Part shown: piece by piece, positions 1 through 7,115 of the stretch
Layout of the letters: each line of letters opens with the position of its first letter
Position numbering within the stretch: the first letter of the stretch is position 1
Assembly: GCA_003562075.1 (NCBI GenBank)
Contig: PWWP01000350.1
Location: 1-35,732 of the forward strand
Length of the DNA stretch: 35,732 nucleotides
Source: Gemmatimonadota bacterium
Lineage (GTDB): Bacteria > Gemmatimonadota > Gemmatimonadetes > Longimicrobiales > Gaopeijiaceae
Reading direction: 5' to 3'
Translations under genes and position numbers: made by a program
Notes under the pieces: generated by a model
The model's input: only the letters and a program-made list of their open reading frames with translations
Databases searched by the model: none
Told to the model about the DNA's origin: nothing

Positions 1-347
1 AGGATCCGATCCCCCCGACGCTCCCACCGCACCGTCATGTTCGGCGTCAGCCGGTCTCCCCCCGCCCGGGGCAGCAGCCCCGCCTGCGACCGGGCCACCC
101 GGCTCAGCACCGCCATGTCCCTCCCCAGCAGGCTGTCCGGCACCACGAATCGGATCCGCTCCCCCTCCACCTCCACCCCGAACAGGCCCTCATCATCAGT
201 GGCCAGGGCGTCGCCTGGGACATGGTCGACCACCTCGGAAGGGGCGGCAGCAGCCGCCCCGGTCATTCCAGGGGCGAAGAGGAAGAGAGCGATGGGAAGT
301 ATTCCGACCCAGAATGGACGGAACCAGGGCATGGAAAGTCGTAGCAT
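1..347 (-). CDS. Zinc-dependent metalloprotease, DUF5118/DUF5117 type (N-terminal part)
   Basis: Only the first 115 codons are in the window; the rest lies beyond base 1. The protein opens with a signal peptide (hydrophobic residues about 10-35, ending in an Ala-rich stretch), so it is exported. After it comes a segment with GLFGVEVEGERIRFVVPDSLLGRD, whose core 'PDSLLGRD...VLSRVAR' and later 'VRWERRGDRIL' match my memory of the DUF5118 N-terminal domain of large secreted zinc metalloproteases (DUF5118-DUF5117-DUF4953) common in Bacteroidota and Gemmatimonadota. The catalytic HExxH would be far downstream and cannot be seen. The ATG at 347 has GGAG nine bases upstream; a second in-frame ATG at 332 has no such site. 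It is divergent from the cytochrome gene at 677. Family call from N-terminal pattern only. Confidence 0.6.
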   Translation of the reverse strand, partial: MLRLSMPWFRPFWVGILPIALFLFAPGMTGAAAAAPSEVVDHVPGDALATDDEGLFGVEVEGERIRFVVPDSLLGRDMAVLSRVARSQAGLLPRAGGDRLTPNMTVRWERRGDRI

Positions 348-403
348 CACTGCTTGCTCCAGAAATCGGTTCGGATGGAAATGCGGATGTGGAGGATGAA
401 GGG

Positions 404-430
404 GGTCTGGCCCGGGAAGGCGGCCAGACC
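404..430. other. 9-bp perfect inverted repeat in a divergent intergenic region
   Basis: GGTCTGGCC (404-412) and GGCCAGACC (422-430) form a perfect 9-bp stem with a 9-base loop. It lies about 57 bases upstream of the metalloprotease ATG, in the 329-base gap (348-676) between two divergent genes. No T-tract follows on either strand, so it looks more like an operator or leader hairpin than a terminator. No gene was seen in the rest of the gap. Confidence 0.4.
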
Positions 431-533
431 ACGCAATCGAGGACCCTGCGTCGGTACCGTCCCGGGGCATTCCTGCCTCATCCTATCCTCTCTCCCCAGC
501 CACCGCACCCCTCTGTTCCCCGAGGCACAATCC

Positions 534-563
534 TTGTTCAGAGACACCCCACCGGCTTAATCT
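534..563 (+). promoter_or_regulatory. Candidate promoter for the cytochrome genes
   Basis: TTGTTC (534-539), an 18-base spacer and TAATCT (558-563) give a passable -35/-10 pair ahead of the cytochrome c' gene. It would leave a leader of about 105 bases. This is pattern matching against the general sigma-70 consensus only; promoter consensus in this lineage is not established here. Confidence 0.3.
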
Positions 564-676
564 GGAGTAGATTCCAGTCAGTGGAGTCGGCGTGACAGGC
601 CCTGCCGGGAACCCTTCCGGCACCCCCGCCTGCTCCCTCAACGTTACGAGTTCAAGCCCAAATGCGGAGACCCTCT

Positions 677-1183
677 ATGCGAGTAAGAACCCCGGCCTCC
701 ATCCTGGCCGCAGCTCTCTTTGTCGGTGTACTGACAGCCGGAATTGGCGCTGCCGGCTCCCTCAATGCCGATCCGGCGCCCACCACCGCAGAGTGGGTCT
801 CTCCCGACCCGGATACGGAAGCTCTGGTCGATCACCGTCAGGGCGTGATGCGTGCGGTCAGTGGGCACATGGCCGCCACTGCCGCCATCCTCCTGGACGG
901 CGCTCCCTTCGAGGAGAATCTGCAAATGCACGGCTCCACCCTCTCCGCCCTCCTGGCCGACATCCCGGCCTTGTTTCCGGAAGGAAGCGCGCATGAGGAG
1001 AGTGACGCTCGGGCTGAAATCTGGAGCGACGCCGATACCTTCCGCTCCAAAGCCGATGACACGGCTGAAGCTGCTGCCGCACTGGCTGCCGCCACCGAGG
1101 GAGGCGATCCCAGTGCCATGATCCAGGCCTTCTCTGCCCTCGGGTCCTCCTGCGGAGCTTGCCATGAGGATTTCCGGAACTGA
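677..1183 (+). CDS. Cytochrome c' (class II c-type cytochrome), exported
   Basis: A 168-residue periplasmic haem protein. An N-terminal signal peptide (hydrophobic about residues 7-27) is followed by an Ala-rich, helix-forming domain, and the single haem site CGACH is at residues 159-163, almost at the C-terminus. That position is the hallmark of cytochrome c' (four-helix bundle; CxxCH near the end), a family that binds NO/CO or carries electrons. An ATG at 662 is in frame, but 677 is preferred because GGAG lies seven bases upstream of it. The next gene, a diheme cytochrome, starts inside the codons for CGACH, so the two are almost certainly co-translated. The electron-transfer partner is not known. 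Confidence 0.85.
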   Translation: MRVRTPASILAAALFVGVLTAGIGAAGSLNADPAPTTAEWVSPDPDTEALVDHRQGVMRAVSGHMAATAAILLDGAPFEENLQMHGSTLSALLADIPALFPEGSAHEESDARAEIWSDADTFRSKADDTAEAAAALAAATEGGDPSAMIQAFSALGSSCGACHEDFRN

Positions 1184-2225
1184 CTCCGGCAGCTCAAACC
1201 ACGGAGACCAGCGGACGGGGCCCTTGAGCGCCAGAGCGCTGATCTCAGGGATGGTTGGTGGTGGCGCAGCTCTCCTGGCCATCGGTTTCCTGGTCCTGGG
1301 TGGCCACCCTGCCTATGGAGCGATCTCCGTTCACGGGCCAGAAACAGTCGCCGACACGTTGGCAGTGTGGGAGCTCAGTGGAGACCCTGATTCCGACGAT
1401 CCAGTAGAGCGTGGAGCGTATATCGCTCGGATCGGCAACTGCGTGGTCTGTCACACGGCCGACCCCTCGGAGGAGACCGGCTTCCTGGCCGGCGGTGCTT
1501 GGATCGAAAGCCCCTTCGGCAACTTCTACGGCACCAACATCACGCCCCATCCGGAGTACGGAATCGGGGCGTGGACCGAGGAAGACCTGGTTCGGTCCCT
1601 CCGGGAGGGCCGAGGGCCCGACGGAGCCCATCTCTACCCGGCGTTCCCCTACACCTCCTTCACCGGGATGACGGACGGGGACATCTCGGATCTATACGCC
1701 TTCCTCCAGGCGGTCCCCCCGGTGGCCCGTGAGAACGAGGACCACGATATCGCCTGGTTCGCCAGCATCCGCCTGGGCCTGGCGCCGTGGAAGGCGCTGA
1801 ACTTCCGGGAATGGCGCTTCGAGCCCGACCCCGACCAGGATGATGAATGGAACCGGGGGGCGTATCTGACTCGGGCCGTCGCCCACTGCGCCGAATGCCA
1901 CACCCCCCGGACCCGGACGGGTGGACTGGTGGAGGACCTCCGTTACGCCGGCACCGAGGAAGGTGCCGATGGAGAGTCGGTGCCCAACATCACGCCCCAC
2001 GAGAGTGGAATCGAAGACTGGAGCCAGCGCCATCTGGAGCGGTACCTCCAGATGGGGATGACGCCGGACGGAGATTTCGCCGGGGGCTCCATGGCTGACA
2101 TCATCGCCCACGCTACCTCCTTCCTCACTGATGAGGACCGGCAAGCCATGGCCCGATACATTCTCTCTCTGGAGCCCGTGGACAACCAGGTGGAGGATGA
2201 TTCGGACACGGGCGAACCAAACTGA
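1164..2225 (+). CDS. Diheme cytochrome c, membrane-anchored or exported
   Basis: A 353-residue protein with two class I haem sites: CVVCH at residues 93-97 and CAECH at 242-246. Each sits in a cytochrome c domain, an arrangement seen in electron-carrier subunits of periplasmic dehydrogenases (COG2010 type, AdhB/gluconate-dehydrogenase-like). A hydrophobic stretch at about residues 28-48, after a polar N-terminus, is a signal anchor or signal peptide. The chosen start overlaps the preceding cytochrome c' gene by 20 bases and has GGAG six bases upstream; an ATG at 1251 would shorten the N-terminus but has a poor ribosome site. The C-terminus is acidic. No dehydrogenase catalytic subunit is adjacent, so the partner is unknown. 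A role in thiosulfate or alcohol oxidation cannot be told from sequence. Confidence 0.85.
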   Translation: MRISGTDSGSSNHGDQRTGPLSARALISGMVGGGAALLAIGFLVLGGHPAYGAISVHGPETVADTLAVWELSGDPDSDDPVERGAYIARIGNCVVCHTADPSEETGFLAGGAWIESPFGNFYGTNITPHPEYGIGAWTEEDLVRSLREGRGPDGAHLYPAFPYTSFTGMTDGDISDLYAFLQAVPPVARENEDHDIAWFASIRLGLAPWKALNFREWRFEPDPDQDDEWNRGAYLTRAVAHCAECHTPRTRTGGLVEDLRYAGTEEGADGESVPNITPHESGIEDWSQRHLERYLQMGMTPDGDFAGGSMADIIAHATSFLTDEDRQAMARYILSLEPVDNQVEDDSDTGEPN

Positions 2226-2234
2226 GGAAAATCC

Positions 2235-2408
2235 ATGCTGACCTGGATCATCGTCCTGCTCGTCCTGGCCGTCATCTTCGGGGTGCTGGGCTTCACCGGC
2301 GTGGCCGCCGCCTTCGCAGGCATCGCCAAGATCCTCTTCTACATTCTCCTCATCGCCTTCGTCATCGCCCTGATCATGGGCCTCATGGGGGGAATGTTGG
2401 CGGCCTGA
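2235..2408 (+). CDS. DUF1328 (YtjA-type) small membrane protein
   Basis: A 57-residue, almost entirely hydrophobic protein with two predicted membrane helices (about residues 3-22 and 32-52). A small-residue turn, GFTGVAAAFAGIAKI, lies between them. This matches the DUF1328/UPF0391 pattern (…LGFxGxAxxxAGIAKILFxI…). The molecular role of the family is unknown; it is widespread and often linked to stress responses. GAGG lies a few bases before the ATG. It begins ten bases after the diheme cytochrome stop and probably shares its transcript. Confidence 0.85.
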   Translation: MLTWIIVLLVLAVIFGVLGFTGVAAAFAGIAKILFYILLIAFVIALIMGLMGGMLAA

Positions 2409-2430
2409 GCCCGGCGGGAGCCGAGGCGGG

Positions 2431-3234
2431 TCAACCCCTCACGTCAGGGATGGCGTCCTCCCGGAAGGATTCGGCGACCACGCGCGCAGTGGCATCCAGG
2501 AGCTTCGCCCCAACCCGGGCATCCATCCCTCGGGGATCACCCAGGATTCCATTGGAGGTGATGGCCCGGAGCCCTTTCTGGAAGACCTTCTCCACCAGGC
2601 TCTCATCCAGCTCTCCCAACCGGCCGGGCTCGGCACGGGTCATCCGCACCAGTTCGGGGCGGATATGGAGCATTTCCGAAGCTTCGGCGATGTCGGCATG
2701 CCCACCCACCCGGGCGCCCAATCCCAGCTCTTCCTCCACCACCAGGCGCCAGATGGCCACGAAGCCCAGGAGGTCGGTATATGCCCCGACCCAGCACCCT
2801 TCATCCACCTCCTCCACTGCTGCTTGAAGGCGGGGGACCATATCGCGGAGAGGAGCGAAGTTCCCCCCGTGGGAAGGGATGAGGCAGATGTCGGTGAACC
2901 CATGCCGAGCCAGGCTGACACAGTAGTCGTGGCAGACGGCCTCCAGGGTGGCGGGGCTCACCGAGATGGTCCCGGCAAATCCCATGTGATGCTCGGAGCA
3001 CCCAACGCGGATGGTAGGGGCCACCAGGGCGTCCCCAAGCTTTCGGGCCACCCGGACCCCCAGCGCCGTGCCCAACTCCGCGTCGACGCACAGGGGAAGG
3101 TGAGGACCGTGCTGCTCAATGGCTCCCACCGGCACCACCACTGTGGTCGTGCCCCGGGTCAGAGCCAGCTCCACCTCGGCCCAGGTCAGTTCCTCCATGA
3201 ATAGTGATTCGGCGCCTTCTGCATCCTGTGTCAT
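2431..3234 (-). CDS. Creatininase-family metal-dependent amidohydrolase
   Basis: A 267-residue protein of the creatininase family (members include creatininase, a riboflavin/F420 pathway formamide hydrolase, and MftE). The metal-binding signature GAIEQHGPHLPLCVDA is present. E40, H42 and D51 keep the spacing of the Glu34/His36/Asp45 ligands known for Pseudomonas creatininase. A SHGGN motif follows, and a later GGHADIAEASEML corresponds to the family's HAGExET region. The open frame extends upstream to 3813, but that part is low-complexity and unlike the family. ATG 3234 has GGGA seven bases upstream, while ATG 3198 has none. Substrate is unknown: the family hydrolyses cyclic or linear amides, and the neighbours give no pathway clue. 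Convergent with the DUF1328 gene. Confidence 0.85.
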   Translation of the reverse strand: MTQDAEGAESLFMEELTWAEVELALTRGTTTVVVPVGAIEQHGPHLPLCVDAELGTALGVRVARKLGDALVAPTIRVGCSEHHMGFAGTISVSPATLEAVCHDYCVSLARHGFTDICLIPSHGGNFAPLRDMVPRLQAAVEEVDEGCWVGAYTDLLGFVAIWRLVVEEELGLGARVGGHADIAEASEMLHIRPELVRMTRAEPGRLGELDESLVEKVFQKGLRAITSNGILGDPRGMDARVGAKLLDATARVVAESFREDAIPDVRG

Positions 3235-3482
3235 GCGTCCATCCCGGCGGTTCAGAGTGAATGCTGAGCCGATGAAGGGACTCCCTGCCCCTTTGACTCC
3301 GGCCCAGGCCCGTCGAATTATGGTGGCTTCCCAGGCATCGGGTCCAGACGCCGGACGCGATCCGGACCATGACCATGACCTCTTCTGCGGGGTAGGAACC
3401 ACCCAGGATGGCCTCGTCCCCGTATCATCGGGTCTCGAGGTGCTCCCATGAGGCTGCCCCTTCCCAGACACTGAAACCGCCC

Positions 3483-4682
3483 ATGCCCACGTCCCACCAG
3501 GCCAGCCACACGGATCGACGGCCCGTGGGGTCAGGCATCTTCTCCGGGATCGCCCTCCTCCTGATCCTGGGGCTTGCAGGGTGCCAGGAAGTGGCCTGGG
3601 AACGGGGCAAGGGAGATCTGGAGGCAGCTGAACTTCAATCGTCCGGACTGGATCAGGCCGGGACCTCCCAGGCCCAGGGGAACGGTGCCCCGTGGCTCCC
3701 CCTCCTGGACCGCCGAAACCCGGACGCCGGCGTAGGACTGGACAGCATCCTGACGGGCCAGGCCGTGGAGCGAGCCAGGAACCAGTCCCGCCTCCACACC
3801 ATGCTGGTGGCACGACACGGGGAGGTTCTCCTGGAAGAACACTTCCGGGGGCCAGGACTGAACCAGCCCGTCAACGTGAAATCGGTCTCCAAGAGCCTTC
3901 TCTCCGCCGTCGTGGGTCAGGCCATCGCCGAGGGTGAACTGGCCGGCGTCGATGCGCCCATCGGCCCCTTCTTCCCGGACTACGTCGAAGGAGAGGGGCT
4001 GGAGGATGCCCCCTGGGCCCATATCACCGTGGCGGATCTCCTCTCCATGAGCTCCGGCCTGGAATCCACCTCCTTCCGGAACTACGGGCGTTGGGTGACC
4101 AGCTCCAACTGGGTCCGGTGGGCCCTCTCCCGCCCCATGGTCTTCGAGCCCGGAGACCGGATGCTCTACAGCACCGGAAATTCACACCTGGTCTCGGCCA
4201 TCCTGACCCGGACCACAGGGACCAGCACCCATGCCTTCGCCCGCAGAACCCTGGCCGAACCCCTGAACATCCAGCTCCCCCCCTGGCCCACAGATCCCCA
4301 GGGGATCTATTTCGGGGGAAATGACATGCTCATCAGTCCTCGTGGCCTTCTCCGGTTCGGAGAGCTCTATCGCCAGGGCGGTACCCTGGACGGTCAGAAA
4401 GTCCTGGAGCGGAGCTGGATCGAGGACTCCTGGACCATCCGGGTCCGATCCCGGAGGGACGGAAACGGGTACGGGCTGGGTTGGTGGGCCAGGGACTCCA
4501 ACGGTCACGACATCCGGTTTGCCTGGGGTTACGGCGGACAATTCCTCTTCATCGTCCCCGAGCTGGAGCTGACCGTGGTCTTCACCTCCGATCCCTGGAG
4601 CCCCCGGGAAGGAGGGCACAACCGGGTCCTCCACGATCTTCTGGACGACTACCTGGTCCCGGCCGCTGTCCGCGGAAGCTGA
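3483..4682 (+). CDS. Serine hydrolase lipoprotein, beta-lactamase class C / esterase fold
   Basis: A 399-residue lipoprotein. A basic N-terminus and hydrophobic helix end in the lipobox LAGC (Cys34). The hydrolase domain carries the SxxK nucleophile motif as SVSK (S134, K137). The second motif begins at Y229 in YSTGN, and a late GYGGQ replaces the usual HxG/KTG. This is the COG1680 family (class C beta-lactamases, DD-peptidases, esterases, 6-aminohexanoate-dimer hydrolase). Esterase or peptidase activity is likelier than antibiotic hydrolysis, but the substrate cannot be read. The start is uncertain: ATG 3483 gives a normal lipoprotein signal but lacks a clear ribosome site. An in-frame ATG at 3408 would add 25 residues. 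The dsbB-like gene follows after 17 bases. Confidence 0.85.
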   Translation: MPTSHQASHTDRRPVGSGIFSGIALLLILGLAGCQEVAWERGKGDLEAAELQSSGLDQAGTSQAQGNGAPWLPLLDRRNPDAGVGLDSILTGQAVERARNQSRLHTMLVARHGEVLLEEHFRGPGLNQPVNVKSVSKSLLSAVVGQAIAEGELAGVDAPIGPFFPDYVEGEGLEDAPWAHITVADLLSMSSGLESTSFRNYGRWVTSSNWVRWALSRPMVFEPGDRMLYSTGNSHLVSAILTRTTGTSTHAFARRTLAEPLNIQLPPWPTDPQGIYFGGNDMLISPRGLLRFGELYRQGGTLDGQKVLERSWIEDSWTIRVRSRRDGNGYGLGWWARDSNGHDIRFAWGYGGQFLFIVPELELTVVFTSDPWSPREGGHNRVLHDLLDDYLVPAAVRGS

Positions 4683-4699
4683 CTCTTGCCCTTACCGCC

Positions 4700-5263
4700 A
4701 TGAACTTCGGCACCATCACCAGTACGCTGGCAATCCTCTCCCTCCTGGCCGGAGGAATCGGCCTGGTCCTCCTGATCAGCCTCCTCTTTCCCGGCGGGCG
4801 AGCCCGGCTGGCCCAGGAACTGAAGGGCCAGGAGCGGTTGGCCATCGGCGCCGCCTGGGTCGTGGCCCTGGTGGCCTCCGGAGGAAGCCTCTACTACTCG
4901 GAAGGGGCAGGCTTCGTCCCGTGTCTCCTCTGCTGGTACCAGCGCATCGCCATGTATCCCCTCGTCCTGGTGCTGGGGGCCGGAGCCCTCTTCGCGGACC
5001 GCCACGTGATCCGGTACGGACTTCCCCTGACCGTGGTGGGCCTTCTCATTGCCCTGTACCACGTTGGGATCCAGTTCCAACCGGCGCTGGATGCGGGGGT
5101 CTGCACCGCCGGGGTTCCCTGCAGCGCCAGGTACATCGCCATCTTCGGATTCGTCTCCATCCCGGTCATGGCCGCCGGAGGATTCCTCCTCATCGCCGGA
5201 CTCCTGGGGGCCCTCTGGGCTACCTCCCGGGAAGCTGCCCCCTTGCAGGACCCTCCCGCCTGA
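4700..5263 (+). CDS. dsbB: DsbB/BdbC-type disulfide bond oxidoreductase
   Basis: A 187-residue inner-membrane protein. It reoxidises a periplasmic DsbA-like thiol oxidase and passes the electrons to quinones. The first redox pair is C75/C78 in PCLLCWYQR, the family signature, and the second is C135/C141 in CTAGVPC, both in outward-facing loops. Four membrane helices typical of the family are visible (about residues 46-64, 82-98, 106-124 and 146-172). An extra N-terminal helix (about 8-30) is not in E. coli DsbB. The spacing resembles BdbC. It follows the serine-hydrolase lipoprotein closely; no dsbA is adjacent. The c-type cytochromes and Cys-rich secreted proteins in this window are possible indirect clients. 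Confidence 0.88.
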   Translation: MNFGTITSTLAILSLLAGGIGLVLLISLLFPGGRARLAQELKGQERLAIGAAWVVALVASGGSLYYSEGAGFVPCLLCWYQRIAMYPLVLVLGAGALFADRHVIRYGLPLTVVGLLIALYHVGIQFQPALDAGVCTAGVPCSARYIAIFGFVSIPVMAAGGFLLIAGLLGALWATSREAAPLQDPPA

Positions 5264-5273
5264 GGTTGGAGAC

Positions 5274-5801
5274 TCAGCCTCCCAACTGACGATAGTCCCG
5301 ATTCCAGTAGACCAGGGGCTCCTCCTCATCCGAGATCTGGGCCTTCTCCACCCGGCCCAGAACGAGTCGGGAAGAGCCCACCGACACCACCTGCTCCACG
5401 GCACAGAACAGATTGGCCTGGGCCCCTGGAATGGCCGGAGCGCCCTCGTCAGGGAAGGGGGACGGGCCGATGGGAAAGGCGTCGGCGTACCGGGTAGCCA
5501 ACCCGGCCTGGCCCGCAGACAGGATATTCACCACGAAAGGGCGGTCTTCCGGCAGGAAGGGGAGAACCTGGGCCCCCGGCCCCAGGGAGAAGGCGATCCT
5601 GGGAGGGTCAGCCGACACGGAGATGAGGGAACCCACGGTGGTGCCATGGAGCTTTCCGTCGTCAGGATCCCGGACAGCGACGATGGTGACGCCCGATACC
5701 CACCGGGCCATGGCCTCCCGAAAAGCTTCGGAGCGAGCCTGACCCTCTGATACCTCTTCCCGTCCCGTACGGATTCGAACGTCGATGGGCCTCTTGCTCA
5801 T
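5274..5801 (-). CDS. Flavin reductase-like FMN-binding protein
   Basis: A 175-residue cytosolic protein of the flavin-reductase-like split-barrel family. After a 25-residue polar head come the family motifs: 'RWVSGVTIVAV', 'HGTTVGSLISVSADPPRIAFSLG' (only part quoted as a single block in the family), 'RPFVVNILS' and a C-terminal 'PLVYWNRDYRQL'. Members supply reduced FMN/FAD to partner monooxygenases or reduce other substrates with NAD(P)H. No oxygenase partner is adjacent; the paa diiron enzyme is 28 kb away. The ATG has no Shine-Dalgarno sequence. Instead a perfect TATAAT ends nine bases before it, so the mRNA is probably leaderless. Convergent with dsbB (10-base gap). Confidence 0.85.
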   Translation of the reverse strand: MSKRPIDVRIRTGREEVSEGQARSEAFREAMARWVSGVTIVAVRDPDDGKLHGTTVGSLISVSADPPRIAFSLGPGAQVLPFLPEDRPFVVNILSAGQAGLATRYADAFPIGPSPFPDEGAPAIPGAQANLFCAVEQVVSVGSSRLVLGRVEKAQISDEEEPLVYWNRDYRQLGG

Positions 5802-5810
5802 GATAAATTC

Positions 5811-5816
5811 ATTATA
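5811..5816 (-). promoter_or_regulatory. TATAAT -10 box for the flavin reductase (leaderless start)
   Basis: On the minus strand TATAAT is followed by nine bases and then the ATG at 5801. A start point six to eight bases after the -10 box would fall one to three bases from the ATG, so there would be essentially no leader. No good -35 hexamer is at the 17-base position; the arm of the 5831-5853 palindrome lies there instead. Confidence 0.5.
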
Positions 5817-5830
5817 TCGAGTGCAATGGA

Positions 5831-5853
5831 CCCCTTCAGGAACCCTGAAGGGG
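5831..5853. promoter_or_regulatory. Perfect 10-bp palindrome between divergent promoters (candidate operator)
   Basis: CCCCTTCAGG (5831-5840), AAC, then CCTGAAGGGG (5844-5853): a perfect 10-bp inverted repeat with a 3-base centre. It overlaps the -35 positions of two divergent TATAAT boxes (minus strand 5811-5816, plus strand 5861-5866). This placement suits a dimeric repressor or activator controlling both the flavin reductase and the beta-propeller lipoprotein. A terminator role is less likely because no gene is transcribed into it from nearby. Confidence 0.5.
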
Positions 5854-5860
5854 GTGTGTT

Positions 5861-5866
5861 TATAAT
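5861..5866 (+). promoter_or_regulatory. TATAAT -10 box, rightward
   Basis: A perfect TATAAT in an AT-rich patch (about 5857-5881) that stands out in this GC-rich DNA. It would start a transcript with a leader of about 220 bases before the lipoprotein ATG at 6096. The leader (to 6095) holds no gene I can support. The palindrome 5831-5853 lies just upstream. Confidence 0.4.
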
Positions 5867-6095
5867 AAAATCACATAATACCAACCCTGGGATGGTGCCT
5901 CGCCCAGCCCCTCCACCCGTCCCCCTCCACCCTTCGAATGACCCCGCCCCATACGCTCCATCGTCCTACGGCCCCCCCGGAAGCTCACCCCGAAGGTGCT
6001 TGGAACGATCCATACTCCCCACTGAAACTGAACATCATCTCTCCTCCGGGGTCTTGCGAGGGAGAGATCACCGTACCTGGATCTGGAGAGACCGA

Positions 6096-7046
6096 ATGAC
6101 GCATGTTTTCAACCGGCGACACCTGGCCCTTTTCCTGCCCCTGAGCTTGCTGGGGCTCCTCCTCACCGGCTGTGGCGAAGCCGAAGAGGAGTTGGTGAGC
6201 GCCGTTCAGATGGAGGTCACCGAGTTGGCGGACGTGGGATTCGCCCAACCGTGGGGAATCGCGGTGGATCTGGAGGCCGGCGTCTACCTGGTCAGCAACA
6301 TGAATGGCCAACTGGGCGAGGAGACGGGAAACGGATTCATCTCTCGGGTCTCTCCGGATGGCGAGGTGCTGGATCTGAACTGGATCGACATGACCGGGAC
6401 ACCCAGGGCCCTGAACTCGCCTGCAGGCATGGCCATCCGTGGTGACTCCCTCTTCGTGGCCGACCTGGGGTGCGTCAGCATCTTCGACCGGGAGACCGGT
6501 GAAGATCTGGGCGTCACCTGTCTGGACGATGTGGGCATCATCACTGACATCGACGTGGGACCGGAAGGGTCTCTCTTCGTGGCCGATTCCGGTCTCGAGT
6601 TCCAGAATGGAGAATTGGTGGCCACAGGAAGTGATGCCATCTACCGGATCGTGACCGCGGAAGGGCGCCAGGGATCTACAATCTCCAGCGGTGAGGAGCT
6701 GGGGAATCCCCGGAGCCTCCAGGTAGGCCCCCGAGGGATCTTCGTCACCACCTCCGGGACGGGCGAGCTCTACGCCCTGACCCCCGACGGCGATCAGACC
6801 TCCATCTTCCCTCCGTCGGATCAGGCATTGGGAGGGCTGACCTTCCTGCCGGACGGCGGCTTCGTCTTCTCATCCATCACCGACGCGTCCCTCACCATGG
6901 TGGACGCCGGGGGACAGGTCATCGACCTGGCGGAGGGGGTCCCCGACGCTCAGGGCCTGGCCTATGATCCTGAGTGGAACCGGATCCTGGTGGCCATCCC
7001 GTCGGAGGACCGGGTCCTCTTCCTGGACATGCCGGCCGACCCTTGA
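6096..7046 (+). CDS. Lipoprotein with SMP-30/NHL-type beta-propeller
   Basis: A 316-residue secreted lipoprotein. The signal MTHVFNRRHLALFLPLSLLG leads to lipobox LTGC. The rest is a chain of repeats of the type 'PWGIAVD...GVYLVSN', 'SPAGMAIRGDSLFVAD', 'ITDIDVGPEGSLFVAD', 'RSLQVGPRGIFVTT', 'GGLTFLPDGGFVFS' and 'AQGLAYDPEWNRILVA', about six blades. This is the SMP-30/gluconolactonase/NHL propeller pattern, which may bind ligands or hydrolyse lactones. Catalytic residues cannot be assigned. The open frame reaches back to 5826, but ATG 6096 has GGAGAG five bases upstream and begins a proper lipoprotein signal. A TonB receptor follows after 69 bases; the pair could handle one substrate, though the propeller may simply be a neighbour. 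Confidence 0.8.
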   Translation: MTHVFNRRHLALFLPLSLLGLLLTGCGEAEEELVSAVQMEVTELADVGFAQPWGIAVDLEAGVYLVSNMNGQLGEETGNGFISRVSPDGEVLDLNWIDMTGTPRALNSPAGMAIRGDSLFVADLGCVSIFDRETGEDLGVTCLDDVGIITDIDVGPEGSLFVADSGLEFQNGELVATGSDAIYRIVTAEGRQGSTISSGEELGNPRSLQVGPRGIFVTTSGTGELYALTPDGDQTSIFPPSDQALGGLTFLPDGGFVFSSITDASLTMVDAGGQVIDLAEGVPDAQGLAYDPEWNRILVAIPSEDRVLFLDMPADP

Positions 7047-7115
7047 TCGGACACGGAGTCGCGATCGGGCTCCTGCAAGGATCCATCACCCTGAACTGCG
7101 TGACTGCGTAGACCC

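Noticed and set aside
3235-3813. Upstream extension of the creatininase frame
   Set aside because: Low-complexity Gly/Pro/Arg-rich translation, unlike the family, and antisense to the start of the lipoprotein gene. ATG 3234 has a ribosome site.
5765-5785. GGATTCGAAC, resembling a tRNA T-loop
   Set aside because: No cloverleaf around it and it lies within the flavin reductase coding sequence.
5831-5853. Palindrome as a Rho-independent terminator
   Set aside because: No gene runs into it from either side within a few hundred bases, and it lies between divergent promoters, so an operator is likelier.
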